A stretch of 64,000 nucleotides of DNA, taken from the NCBI RefSeq assembly GCF_024006985.1, contig NZ_JAMXIB010000009.1:1-64000 (forward strand), read 5' to 3'. The position numbers were made by a program, and so were the translations under genes. The notes under the pieces were generated by a model. It was given only the letters and a program-made list of their open reading frames with translations. It was not told where the DNA came from and made no database searches. This stretch comes from Robiginitalea marina. Lineage in GTDB: Bacteria; Bacteroidota; Bacteroidia; Flavobacteriales; Flavobacteriaceae. Positions within the stretch are counted from its first letter, which is position 1. Every line of letters begins with the position of its first letter. Of the stretch, positions 1 to 5,960 are shown one piece after another.

Positions 1-199
1 TAAGGGATAGAACGGATTGTCGCGCGCAAGCGCGAAAATCCGGAAAGCTTGCTCTGGCAAGCGGACAGGAATAAAAAAGGGAAAACGCGAAGCGTCGCCA
101 CCGCTCCGCCTGGCTCTTCGCTTTGCAGGTTCCCATAGGTATGCGTGCCGAAGTTTTTCTATCTTCCGTGCAACACGACGTGGAAATAATACTGTCTTT
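1..199. other. Intergenic start of window with dyads; no gene seen
   Basis: No convincing coding sequence lies upstream of the ATG at 200. The stretch holds short GC-rich dyads, for example CGCGC-GCAA-GCGCG near 26-39. A 25-base segment at 98-122 matches the minus strand of 5356-5380 at 21 of 25 positions by eye, so it may belong to a dispersed repeat family. An open frame runs into the first gene from base 17, but its residues are of low-complexity, basic composition and precede a clear signal peptide, so I treat them as untranslated. Confidence 0.4.
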
Positions 200-640
200 A
201 TGAAACCCATCTGCCTCCAATTGCTTTTTCTTGCCGCCCTCCTGGCCGCCCCGCTCCGCGCCCAGGATGACGAATCCCGGATCCGTTCCCTTCGGGCAGC
301 TTCAAACCAGGCCCTCAGGGAATACGACCACGAGAAAGTGCTTTCCTTCCTTACCGACGATATCCTCACCACTACCGGGGCCGGGACCCTGCTTTCCGGA
401 AAAAAAGCCCTTGAAGCCTATATCGCCGGTGACCCCGACAGCAAAATGTACTGGGTCCGCACCCCGTCTGCCATCTCCGCCAATAAAGCCCTGGGGCTGG
501 CCTGGGAAACCGGCGCCTGGAAGGGCTATGACCCCGGGACAGGTGAAAATGACGTGGTCGGGGGGAACTATTCGGCCATGTGGACCCGGGAATCCGGGGA
601 ATGGAAAATAAAATCCCAGTTGTTTGTAACGCTGGAATGA
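200..640 (+). CDS. Secreted SnoaL-like/DUF4440 family protein
   Basis: This is a 146-residue protein with an N-terminal signal peptide (MKPICLQLLFLAALLAAPLRAQ), which fixes the start at 200 and not at the in-frame codon at 17. The remainder reads as an NTF2-like/SnoaL-type (DUF4440) fold. It has an early helix with RAASNQALREYDHEKVLSF, a GTLLSGKKALEAYI segment, and a C-terminal strand ending SGEWKIKSQLFVTLE, which is typical of this superfamily. Members bind small ligands or act as isomerase-like enzymes, and the substrate cannot be inferred here. The gene appears to stand alone, followed by about 220 bases before the lactate dehydrogenase gene. Confidence 0.7.
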   Translation: MKPICLQLLFLAALLAAPLRAQDDESRIRSLRAASNQALREYDHEKVLSFLTDDILTTTGAGTLLSGKKALEAYIAGDPDSKMYWVRTPSAISANKALGLAWETGAWKGYDPGTGENDVVGGNYSAMWTRESGEWKIKSQLFVTLE

Positions 641-788
641 CCATCCACGGGTAAAGCCATCATCCGCGGACACCTTGGGTAGGCCCGGGTGAAATCCCGC
701 CGGGGGGCATCCCTGTGCGCATGGGCCTGAGGGTCCCAATTGCTGCAATTGCAGAAAACAAAACCGCGGTTCCGGAAATTTTCTGCCG

Positions 789-796
789 TATTTTTG
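789..796 (+). promoter_or_regulatory. Bacteroidetes -7 box for ldhA
   Basis: TATTTTTG matches the Bacteroidetes sigma-A -7 consensus TAnnTTTG exactly, 63 bases upstream of the ldhA ATG. No well-spaced -33 TTG is visible. Two CAATTG words separated by CTG lie further upstream near 737-751. Confidence 0.45.
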
Positions 797-859
797 CAGT
801 TCACAGGGGCAAGGGGATTCCTTTTCAATCCTTTTGGGCCACCCCAACATACCGTAGCC

Positions 860-1861
860 ATGAAAATCGCCTTTTTCTCGTATAAATCTTATGACAAGGA
901 ATGGTTCGACCCCTACCTGGAAGACTCCGGATTGGAGATCGATTACTTCCGGGTGCGCCTGGTCGCCGAAACGGTTCATTACGCCAAGGGAAGCGACGTG
1001 ATCTGCGCCTTTGTCAATGACGACCTCGGTAAAGAAGTCATCGGGAAACTCGCCGCCATAGGAGTCAAAATGATCGCCCTGCGCTGCGCCGGGTTCAACA
1101 ATGTGGACCTGGAAGCCGCCGAAACCCATGGGATCCCGGTGTACCGGGTGCCGGAATACTCCCCCCATGCCGTCGCCGAACACGCCGTGGCGCTGATCCT
1201 GACCCTGAACCGGAAAATCCACAAGGCCTACAACCGGGTGCGGGACGGGAATTTTTCCCTCTCCCGCCTGGTGGGTTTCAATCTTTATGGAAAAACTGTT
1301 GGGGTCCTTGGGACTGGAAAGATCGGCCGGGTATTTGCCGAACTCATGAAGGGCTTTGGATGCCGGGTCCTGCTCTACGATAAATTCCCGAATGCCGAGA
1401 TGCAGGAAAAAGGATATCCCTATGTGGACCTGAGCACGCTGCTCCGGGAATCGGACATCCTGTCCCTCCATGTGCCCCTGCTTCCGGAAACGGCCCATAT
1501 CATCAACCGGGAAACCCTGAATATGATGAAAGACAATGCGATGCTGATCAATACCAGCCGGGGCGGGTTGATCAATGCGGAACATGCCATACAGGCCCTT
1601 CGTACAAAAAAACTGGGCTACCTTGGTATCGATGTATATGAACAGGAGGAAGGGGTATTTTTCCAGAACCTGCAGGAGCAAATCATCGACGATGATACCC
1701 TCGGCCTGCTGATGTCCTTCCCCAACGTGCTGGTAACCGCCCACCAGGCGTTCTTTACGCGGGAGGCCCTGGATGAAATCACCCGCACCACCCTACAAAA
1801 CATCCGCGACTTTGCCGAGGGCCGCAGCACCGGGAACCGGGTCAGGCCCCCGGGGCGGTAG
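860..1861 (+). CDS. ldhA: D-lactate dehydrogenase (D-2-hydroxyacid dehydrogenase)
   Basis: This 333-residue cytoplasmic NAD-dependent enzyme interconverts pyruvate and D-lactate. The nucleotide-binding fingerprint GVLGTGKIG is clear. The family's catalytic triad is present in order: Arg in NTSRGGLIN, Glu in DVYEQEEG, and His in VTAHQAFFTREA. The N-terminal substrate domain with LRCAGFNNVDL is typical of the D-LDH branch and not of phosphoglycerate dehydrogenase. The start at 860 begins the conserved MKIAFFSYKSYD; an open frame runs back to 740, but it is not family-like. It appears monocistronic, with a TATTTTTG box upstream. It suggests a fermentative or redox-balancing lactate step. Confidence 0.93.
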   Translation: MKIAFFSYKSYDKEWFDPYLEDSGLEIDYFRVRLVAETVHYAKGSDVICAFVNDDLGKEVIGKLAAIGVKMIALRCAGFNNVDLEAAETHGIPVYRVPEYSPHAVAEHAVALILTLNRKIHKAYNRVRDGNFSLSRLVGFNLYGKTVGVLGTGKIGRVFAELMKGFGCRVLLYDKFPNAEMQEKGYPYVDLSTLLRESDILSLHVPLLPETAHIINRETLNMMKDNAMLINTSRGGLINAEHAIQALRTKKLGYLGIDVYEQEEGVFFQNLQEQIIDDDTLGLLMSFPNVLVTAHQAFFTREALDEITRTTLQNIRDFAEGRSTGNRVRPPGR

Positions 1862-2071
1862 CATATCGATCCCACCGATCCCTGTACGCCTTCGGGAAGC
1901 CCCTTCAGACCTCTCCTCTTTATGGGGTTAAACCCCTGAAAACGTTAAGGAATCCATAATTTCAAGTGGCCACAGCACGGCCCATAAAACTTGACCTTCC
2001 CCTTCAGACGCCTCACCTTCGAATTCGGACGGTTCACTTAAAATTCGCCCCGGTAAGGCGTGCCTCCTGCC

Positions 2072-2079
2072 TAAATTTG
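2072..2079 (+). promoter_or_regulatory. -7 box for the small secreted repeat protein
   Basis: TAAATTTG matches TAnnTTTG exactly and lies 43 bases before the ATG at 2123, in an AT-rich leader that ends in A-tracts. No clear -33 TTG is visible at the expected spacing. Confidence 0.45.
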
Positions 2080-2122
2080 CACTATAAAATCAATCAAAAA
2101 AACGCATTTAAATCAAATTATT

Positions 2123-2530
2123 ATGAAAGTTGCACTACTGGCCCTCTTTTTAGGCCTCTATACCTGGTCCCCCATTTACGCCTGTAAGGCTCCCTGTACC
2201 GACGGGAAGAATAATGACACCACTGCCCTGCTCCGGGAGATGACCCGCGAGTTTGAAGCCGCCCTCAGGGCACAGGACCAGACACTGGTCCTGAACCCCT
2301 CGAGCCTGGCCGTCTACGAGCCCGAGGAAATGATCGACCTGGGGTTTGACGCCTCGGCCTACCTGCCCGCAGGGTTTGATGCGCTGGCTGGTAAAATCGC
2401 CTCCTACGACCTGCCCGAACTGATCGAGGTGGAAGACGCAGAAGCAGTGGACTTCGACCTGGGGTTCGACCCGGCCCTGTACCTCCCTCACGGATTTGAT
2501 CCGTTCAGGGGCATGGAACTGTCGAGGTAA
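2123..2530 (+). CDS. Small secreted protein with two LGFD/YLP/GFD repeats
   Basis: This 135-residue protein starts with a signal peptide (MKVALLALFLGLYTWSPIYA) followed by CKAPC. I do not recognise the function. Two near-identical 19-residue units follow the pattern D-L-G-F-D-x3-Y-L-P-x-G-F-D-x3-G, at residues 72-90 and 112-130, exactly 40 residues apart. The linker is strongly acidic. Between the signal peptide and the repeats is a helical segment of about 30 residues. The repeat could be a metal- or ligand-binding unit or an interaction tag, but nothing in the sequence decides it. A TAAATTTG box precedes the gene and a strong hairpin terminator follows, so it is its own transcription unit. 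Confidence 0.7.
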   Translation: MKVALLALFLGLYTWSPIYACKAPCTDGKNNDTTALLREMTREFEAALRAQDQTLVLNPSSLAVYEPEEMIDLGFDASAYLPAGFDALAGKIASYDLPELIEVEDAEAVDFDLGFDPALYLPHGFDPFRGMELSR

Positions 2531-2593
2531 CCCCGCAGCCCTGCACCACATTGAATTAGTGTTTAAATAGCGGGGGATACCCCCGCACTGCCC

Positions 2594-2625
2594 AAAGGCT
2601 TTCAACTGGTTTGAAAGCCTTTTTT
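2594..2625 (+). terminator. Rho-independent terminator after the repeat protein
   Basis: A perfect 12-base-pair stem (AAAGGCTTTCAA at 2594-2605 with TTGAAAGCCTTT at 2611-2622) encloses a 5-base loop and runs into a T-tract. Because it sits just before the histidine kinase, it argues against the TTG codon at 2624 as that gene's start. Confidence 0.85.
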
Positions 2626-2650
2626 GCACCGGCCCACAACTGAACCCGCA

Positions 2651-3733
2651 ATGGAATTATCGTACCTTTACCGGCGAGCCAATGCCCTGAAGCCCATGCG
2701 CGCCAAACCCGTAAAACAAGAGACCCTAGTCAGGATCTCCCTGCTGCTGGCCCTTTTGGTTTCCCTGCCGCGGAACCTGTATCTATACAACACCATCAGT
2801 GCCGGCAACCTCGATTTCTCAGGGATCTGGCTGGCCGATTTTATCTTCCGGGTGGCTTTCCTTTTCGGGTTTTCCTGGACCGTCCTTTACCTGAATGCGA
2901 ACCTCGCCTACACCCGGGTAACGCTGCACCCCCTCTGGCGCTATTCCGCCCTGATCGTCCTGAATGTGGCCCTGATGGTCCTTACCCTCTTCCTATGGGA
3001 ATGGCTGCATTCCTTCCTCATGGAAAACGAACTTACCCATGAAGACATCGGCTTTCTGCGGTTCCGCTATGCGATCCTCCTGCTGGTGCTGTTCTTCATC
3101 GCCCGTATCCTGCGGTTGCAGCGCGACCAGCAGGCGAGTCTGCTCATCAACGAAAAACTCAAACGGGAAAACCTGAAAAACGAACTGGCCTCCCTGAAAA
3201 CCCAGGTCAACCCGCATTTCCTTTTCAATTCCCTAAATACCCTGGCCTCCCTGGTGCGCGACAACGAGGAGGCGACGAATTTCGTCAACAAACTATCGCG
3301 GATGTACCGGTATATCCTGCAAAGCGGGGAATCGGACCTGGTGACCCTGGAAGAGGAAATCAAATTCCTGCAGAACTACATTTACCTGATCAAAACCCGC
3401 TACCGCGACCGCTTCGAGGTAGACCTGGCAATAGCCCCCGACCTGTATTCCGCCACCATCCCCCCCCTGGCCCTGCAACTGCTGGTGGAGAATGCCGTAA
3501 AACACAACGAAATTTCAGAAACCCATCCCCTGCGGGTGCGCATCTATTCCGAAGGGGACACCCTGTATGTGGAAAACCCGATCCACCAGCGCACTTCCAT
3601 GCCCGAGCAAACCGGGTTCGGGCTGGCGAACCTGCGAAAGCGTTTTGCCATCATCAAAAAGGCCGATATCGCCATCTCGCGGGTAAACGATACCTTCAGG
3701 GTGGCCCTGCCCTTAAAAGCCAGGAGCGTATGA
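2651..3733 (+). CDS. LytS-type sensor histidine kinase
   Basis: This 360-residue membrane sensor kinase has four hydrophobic segments in the first ~150 residues and a coiled-coil linker. The His_kinase domain follows, with phospho-acceptor motif NPHFLFNSLN. The ATPase domain has N-box LQLLVENAVKHN and G-box GFGLANLRKR. This is the LytS/YehU architecture, in which no extracytoplasmic sensor domain is needed. The start is set at ATG 2651 because an upstream in-frame TTG at 2624 lies inside the terminator tail of the previous gene; 2696 is also possible. It overlaps the response regulator by an ATGA junction, so the two are translationally coupled partners. The stimulus is unknown. Confidence 0.9.
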   Translation: MELSYLYRRANALKPMRAKPVKQETLVRISLLLALLVSLPRNLYLYNTISAGNLDFSGIWLADFIFRVAFLFGFSWTVLYLNANLAYTRVTLHPLWRYSALIVLNVALMVLTLFLWEWLHSFLMENELTHEDIGFLRFRYAILLLVLFFIARILRLQRDQQASLLINEKLKRENLKNELASLKTQVNPHFLFNSLNTLASLVRDNEEATNFVNKLSRMYRYILQSGESDLVTLEEEIKFLQNYIYLIKTRYRDRFEVDLAIAPDLYSATIPPLALQLLVENAVKHNEISETHPLRVRIYSEGDTLYVENPIHQRTSMPEQTGFGLANLRKRFAIIKKADIAISRVNDTFRVALPLKARSV

Positions 3734-4491
3734 AAGTGGTTATCGTAGAGGACGAATTGGCGGCGAGCGAAAACCTCGCCTACCTGCTGCGGAAACTGGA
3801 CCCTCAGGTACAGGTGGTCCGCGTGCTGGATTCGGTGCGGGATGCCGTGTTGTATTTTTCGGGCAAGCCCCAGGCCGACCTGGTATTCATGGACATCCAC
3901 CTGGCCGACGGGCTGTCTTTCGAGATCTTTGAAAAGGCCCCGGTAACCGTTCCCGTTATCTTCACGACTGCTTACGACCAGTACGCCCTCAAGGCCTTTA
4001 AGGTCAACAGCATCGATTACCTTTTAAAACCCATTGACGAGGAAGACCTGGCCAGCGCCCTAGAGCAGTACCGGGTGCAGCACCAGCAAAAGGAGGTGGA
4101 CGGCGACCAGGTGGGCGGGCTCCTGGAAATGCTCCGCAAGGAAGTACGCCCGTATAAATCGACCTTTTTGGTAGCCCGGGGCGACGAACTGATCCCCCTG
4201 AAAACAGAACGCATCGCCTATTTCCACATCGACACCGGGGTCGTAAAGGCCGTCACCTCCGACGGGCAATCCTTCCCGATGGACCAAAAGCTCGAAGACC
4301 TCGAAGCCCAGCTCGACCCTTCCATGTTTTACCGGGCCAACCGTCAGTTTATCGTTCGGCGGGATGCCATACACCACATCAAATACTACTTCAACGGCAA
4401 GCTGATCCTTACGGTCGACCCGCCCGCCAGGGAGCGCATCGTGGTCAGCAAGGCCAAGGCTGGTGATTTTAAGGAATGGATGAGTTCGTGA
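3730..4491 (+). CDS. LytTR-family response regulator
   Basis: This 253-residue DNA-binding regulator is the cognate partner of the preceding LytS-like kinase. The receiver domain covers about residues 1-120, with acidic residues VEDE near the N-terminus, phospho-acceptor Asp55 in LVFMDIHLADG, and Lys in YLLKPI. The LytTR DNA-binding domain fills roughly residues 145-245, with FLVARGDELIPLKTERIAYF and FYRANRQFIVRRDAI. Its target genes cannot be told from the sequence. In flavobacteria such pairs are usually encoded apart from their regulons. The start is the ATGA overlap with the kinase. Confidence 0.92.
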   Translation: MKVVIVEDELAASENLAYLLRKLDPQVQVVRVLDSVRDAVLYFSGKPQADLVFMDIHLADGLSFEIFEKAPVTVPVIFTTAYDQYALKAFKVNSIDYLLKPIDEEDLASALEQYRVQHQQKEVDGDQVGGLLEMLRKEVRPYKSTFLVARGDELIPLKTERIAYFHIDTGVVKAVTSDGQSFPMDQKLEDLEAQLDPSMFYRANRQFIVRRDAIHHIKYYFNGKLILTVDPPARERIVVSKAKAGDFKEWMSS

Positions 4492-4610
4492 GGGGGGCGG
4501 TGGGCTTAAGCAAACCCGTCAGCGCGCTGGCGCTGGCTTGTTTTTTCATTTCGTCCAAAATCCCCGGGCAAGCCTGGCGTGTTCCGCAAACTCCCACTGT
4601 AATCTGGAAA

Positions 4611-4648
4611 CTCTGGATTACGCCGCCTTTCGTCGGCGTGATCCAGAG
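4611..4648. repeat. 15-bp inverted repeat
   Basis: CTCTGGATTACGCCG (4611-4625) pairs with CGGCGTGATCCAGAG (4634-4648), with one wobble pair and an 8-base loop. There is no T-tract on either side, so it is not a classic terminator. It could be a REP-like palindrome or an RNA-processing hairpin. Confidence 0.6.
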
Positions 4649-4676
4649 TAGGGGTATGTTGCTCAAGCAAATCCAA

Positions 4677-4705
4677 CACAGCCATTCGGCTGTGCTGTCT
4701 TTTTT
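4677..4705 (+). terminator. Terminator-like hairpin, plus strand
   Basis: The stem CACAGCC (4677-4683)/GGCTGTG (4688-4694) has loop ATTC and is followed five bases later by six Ts. It probably ends the LytS/LytTR transcript. Confidence 0.6.
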
Positions 4706-4750
4706 GTTTGCTCCAAACGCTCAAATGAATTTGGCGTTTTCCGCAAACAA

Positions 4751-4778
4751 AAAATCCAACGCCTTCGCGTTGGATTTT
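4751..4778 (-). terminator. Terminator of the tRNA-Pro transcript
   Basis: A perfect 12-base-pair stem (4751-4762 with 4767-4778, tetraloop) reads AAAATCCAACGC-GAAG-GCGTTGGATTTT on the minus strand and continues into TTGTTTG. It begins three bases past the encoded CCA end of tRNA-Pro. Confidence 0.85.
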
Positions 4779-4780
4779 CT

Positions 4781-4857
4781 TGGTCGGGATGACTGGATTC
4801 GAACCAGCGACCACACGCACCCCATGCGTGTACGCTACCAGACTGCGCCACATCCCG
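4781..4857 (-). tRNA. tRNA-Pro (anticodon TGG)
   Basis: Read on the minus strand, the gene folds as a full cloverleaf. The acceptor stem is CGGGATG/CATCCCG and the D-arm includes GGCGCAGTCTGGTAGC. The anticodon stem is CACGC/GCGTG around loop ATGGGGT (anticodon TGG, proline), and the T-arm contains GGTTCGAATCC. An encoded CCA lies at 4783-4781. The 5' end is at 4857. No promoter box is visible directly upstream, so it may be transcribed from beyond the GIY-YIG gene (box at 5455-5462). A 27-base copy of its 5' part occurs at 5292-5318. Confidence 0.96.
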
Positions 4858-5022
4858 ATTAATTTTCTCAGAAGTAAAGGCAACCTTTATCTCCTACAGA
4901 ATTTCATTTTTTTTAAGAACGTATACGAACCTAATTATATTCAACCTACCATCAAGCCTAAGGCTCGATGCGGTTTAAGGTGTACCCGTGACTCAAGAAA
5001 ACTACAGGGACCACATGCCATT

Positions 5023-5265
5023 TCAGTTTTCTTCAAGATACCTGTTTATACCTCTTGCCTTTATCTGCCTTTCTAAACGTACCGCCTCAGAGCGCGTGCT
5101 ACATTCAAAACATCTGACAAGATTCCAGGGAATCCCCCTTGAGGTATATTTACTTCCACCTGTATTATGCCTTTGGAGGCGATCTTCCAAATTCTGGGTG
5201 TTGCCTACATAATACCGATTGAGTTTCTTACTATAAAGAACGTAAACTAAATAATTCATAAACAT
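5023..5265 (-). CDS. Small GIY-YIG nuclease-domain protein
   Basis: This 80-residue protein has the GIY-YIG signature: YVLYS, then NRYYVG eight residues later, then LEDRLQRHNTGG with the family's conserved Arg and His. RCFECSTRSEAVRLERQIK follows, with the conserved Glu. The length is normal for the single-domain bacterial branch (UvrC/YhbQ-like). It lies on the same strand as tRNA-Pro, between an intact tRNA downstream and a 5' tRNA-Pro fragment upstream. Its ATG begins only a few bases after the GGTCGC that ends the fragment. This context suggests a tRNA-targeting homing or capture event, which is inference. The start could also be the second Met at 5259. Confidence 0.85.
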   Translation of the reverse strand: MFMNYLVYVLYSKKLNRYYVGNTQNLEDRLQRHNTGGSKYTSRGIPWNLVRCFECSTRSEAVRLERQIKARGINRYLEEN

Positions 5266-5271
5266 TTGCGA

Positions 5272-5318
5272 CCATCCCGCCTACGGCGGGATACGCTACC
5301 AGACTGCGCCACATCCCG
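5272..5318 (-). pseudogene. 5' fragment of tRNA-Pro with anticodon arm replaced by a hairpin
   Basis: On the minus strand the 27 bases at 5318-5292 are identical to the first 27 bases of the intact tRNA-Pro (acceptor 5' strand and D-arm). The native anticodon stem-loop is replaced by ATCCCGCC-GTA-GGCGGGAT, an 8-bp hairpin with no anticodon. GGTCGC, shared with the tRNA just after its anticodon arm, follows. The sequence then runs directly into the GIY-YIG start codon, so the T-arm and acceptor 3' strand are missing. It cannot make a working tRNA. Confidence 0.85.
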
Positions 5319-5331
5319 GACCGAGCGAACG

Positions 5332-5354
5332 AAAAAGGTCCGATGGACCTTTTT
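5332..5354. terminator. Bidirectional terminator-like hairpin
   Basis: The perfect 10-bp stem AAAAAGGTCC (5332-5341)/GGACCTTTTT (5345-5354) has loop GAT, with A- and T-tracts built into the stem so it could work on either strand. On the minus strand it sits just upstream of the tRNA-Pro fragment. Confidence 0.55.
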
Positions 5355-5454
5355 CAGCGAGGGGCCAGGCGGTGCGCTGGCGTTCGCTGCTCAGAATGTA
5401 TTTCAAAAGGACACTTAATGGATTACCAGATGCTCAGGTCCTCCTTTCGGCTTG

Positions 5455-5462
5455 CAAATATA
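5455..5462 (-). promoter_or_regulatory. -7 box reading toward the tRNA-Pro/GIY-YIG segment
   Basis: The minus strand reads TATATTTG, an exact TAnnTTTG match, about 135 bases upstream of the tRNA-Pro fragment. It is the best visible promoter for a transcript covering fragment, GIY-YIG gene and intact tRNA. No spaced -33 TTG is apparent. Confidence 0.4.
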
Positions 5463-5815
5463 AAACAATCCTTAGATTTCTTCCTAAGGGTTCCCGGGAA
5501 TTCTCCATAAAAGAAATACGGGGATGATTTGGCCATGTTCACCCCAAAGCAAAAAACGATAAACAGCTAAAAGACCCCGGTGGTTTTGCCATTATTCGGC
5601 TGGCCGGGGGGGGATTTGGTCCATTAATAAGGAATGGAAAGCAAAATTCTAATTTAGACTGTTTATGTATTAAAACTTCCCAACCCGATGGCAGGCTTTG
5701 CGGGGAGGATATGGAAGCGTGCCACCAACCCCGGTACTATCTGGCCCCGTTCCTCCGGGCCCCTGCACCCGGCACTGTTCGCGCCCCGGATCCAACTGAA
5801 AAGACTTTTCAAAAA

Positions 5816-5856
5816 CCTGATAAATATCAGGTGTTATCGCATGTAACCTTTGTTAC
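5816..5856 (+). promoter_or_regulatory. Two FNR/CRP-like dyads upstream of the cytochrome operon
   Basis: The first dyad, CCTGATA-AA-TATCAGG (5816-5831), contains CTGAT-N4-ATCAG, one base per half-site away from the classic FNR box TTGAT-N4-ATCAA. The second is GTAAC-CTTT-GTTAC (5843-5856). Their centres are 26 bp apart and lie about 110-140 bases before the first start codon. Operator function is inferred from symmetry and position only. Confidence 0.45.
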
Positions 5857-5960
5857 TTTAACACAAATTTAGTAGCTTAATACATGAATTTATAAGTGAT
5901 CCTAAAGGCCAAAATGGCTTTTGATTAAACATGCAATACCAATCAATAAACAAATTCCTT

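Larger units (their letters stand above)
4492..4780. other. Intergenic hairpin cluster between LytTR gene and tRNA-Pro
   Basis: This stretch has no gene but at least five inverted repeats in about 265 bases. They are CAGCGC/GCGCTG near 4514-4529, a 15-bp stem at 4611-4625/4634-4648 with one G-U wobble, the terminator-like stem at 4677-4694, a bulged stem AAACGC-T-CAAAT/ATTTG-GCGTTT near 4715-4739, and the tRNA terminator at 4751-4778. Several carry flanking T- or A-tracts. Confidence 0.6.
5319..5960. other. Long intergenic region upstream of the cytochrome operon
   Basis: No gene is seen in this ~640-base stretch. It holds the hairpin at 5332-5354, a repeat-like segment at 5356-5380 that resembles 98-122, a minus-strand promoter-like box at 5455-5462, and two dyads at 5816-5831 and 5843-5856 ahead of the cytochrome operon. 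The stretch 5640-5960 is AT-richer than neighbouring coding DNA, as expected of a regulatory region. Confidence 0.5.

Noticed and set aside
302-1744. 480-codon open frame on the minus strand opposite ldhA
   Set aside because: It is a shadow frame: the plus-strand ldhA has complete catalytic motifs over the same DNA and this frame has no domain-like pattern.
2150-2629. 159-codon minus-strand frame over the small repeat protein
   Set aside because: It crosses the terminator and is antisense to a gene with a clear signal peptide and repeats; there is no support for expression.
4476-4862. Plus- and minus-strand open frames across the hairpin cluster and tRNA-Pro
   Set aside because: They run through a tRNA gene and strong terminators and give no family-like protein.
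5455-5470. A further tRNA between the promoter-like box and the tRNA-Pro fragment
   Set aside because: No cloverleaf could be drawn in 5319-5450; only a terminator-like hairpin and the repeat-like segment are present.
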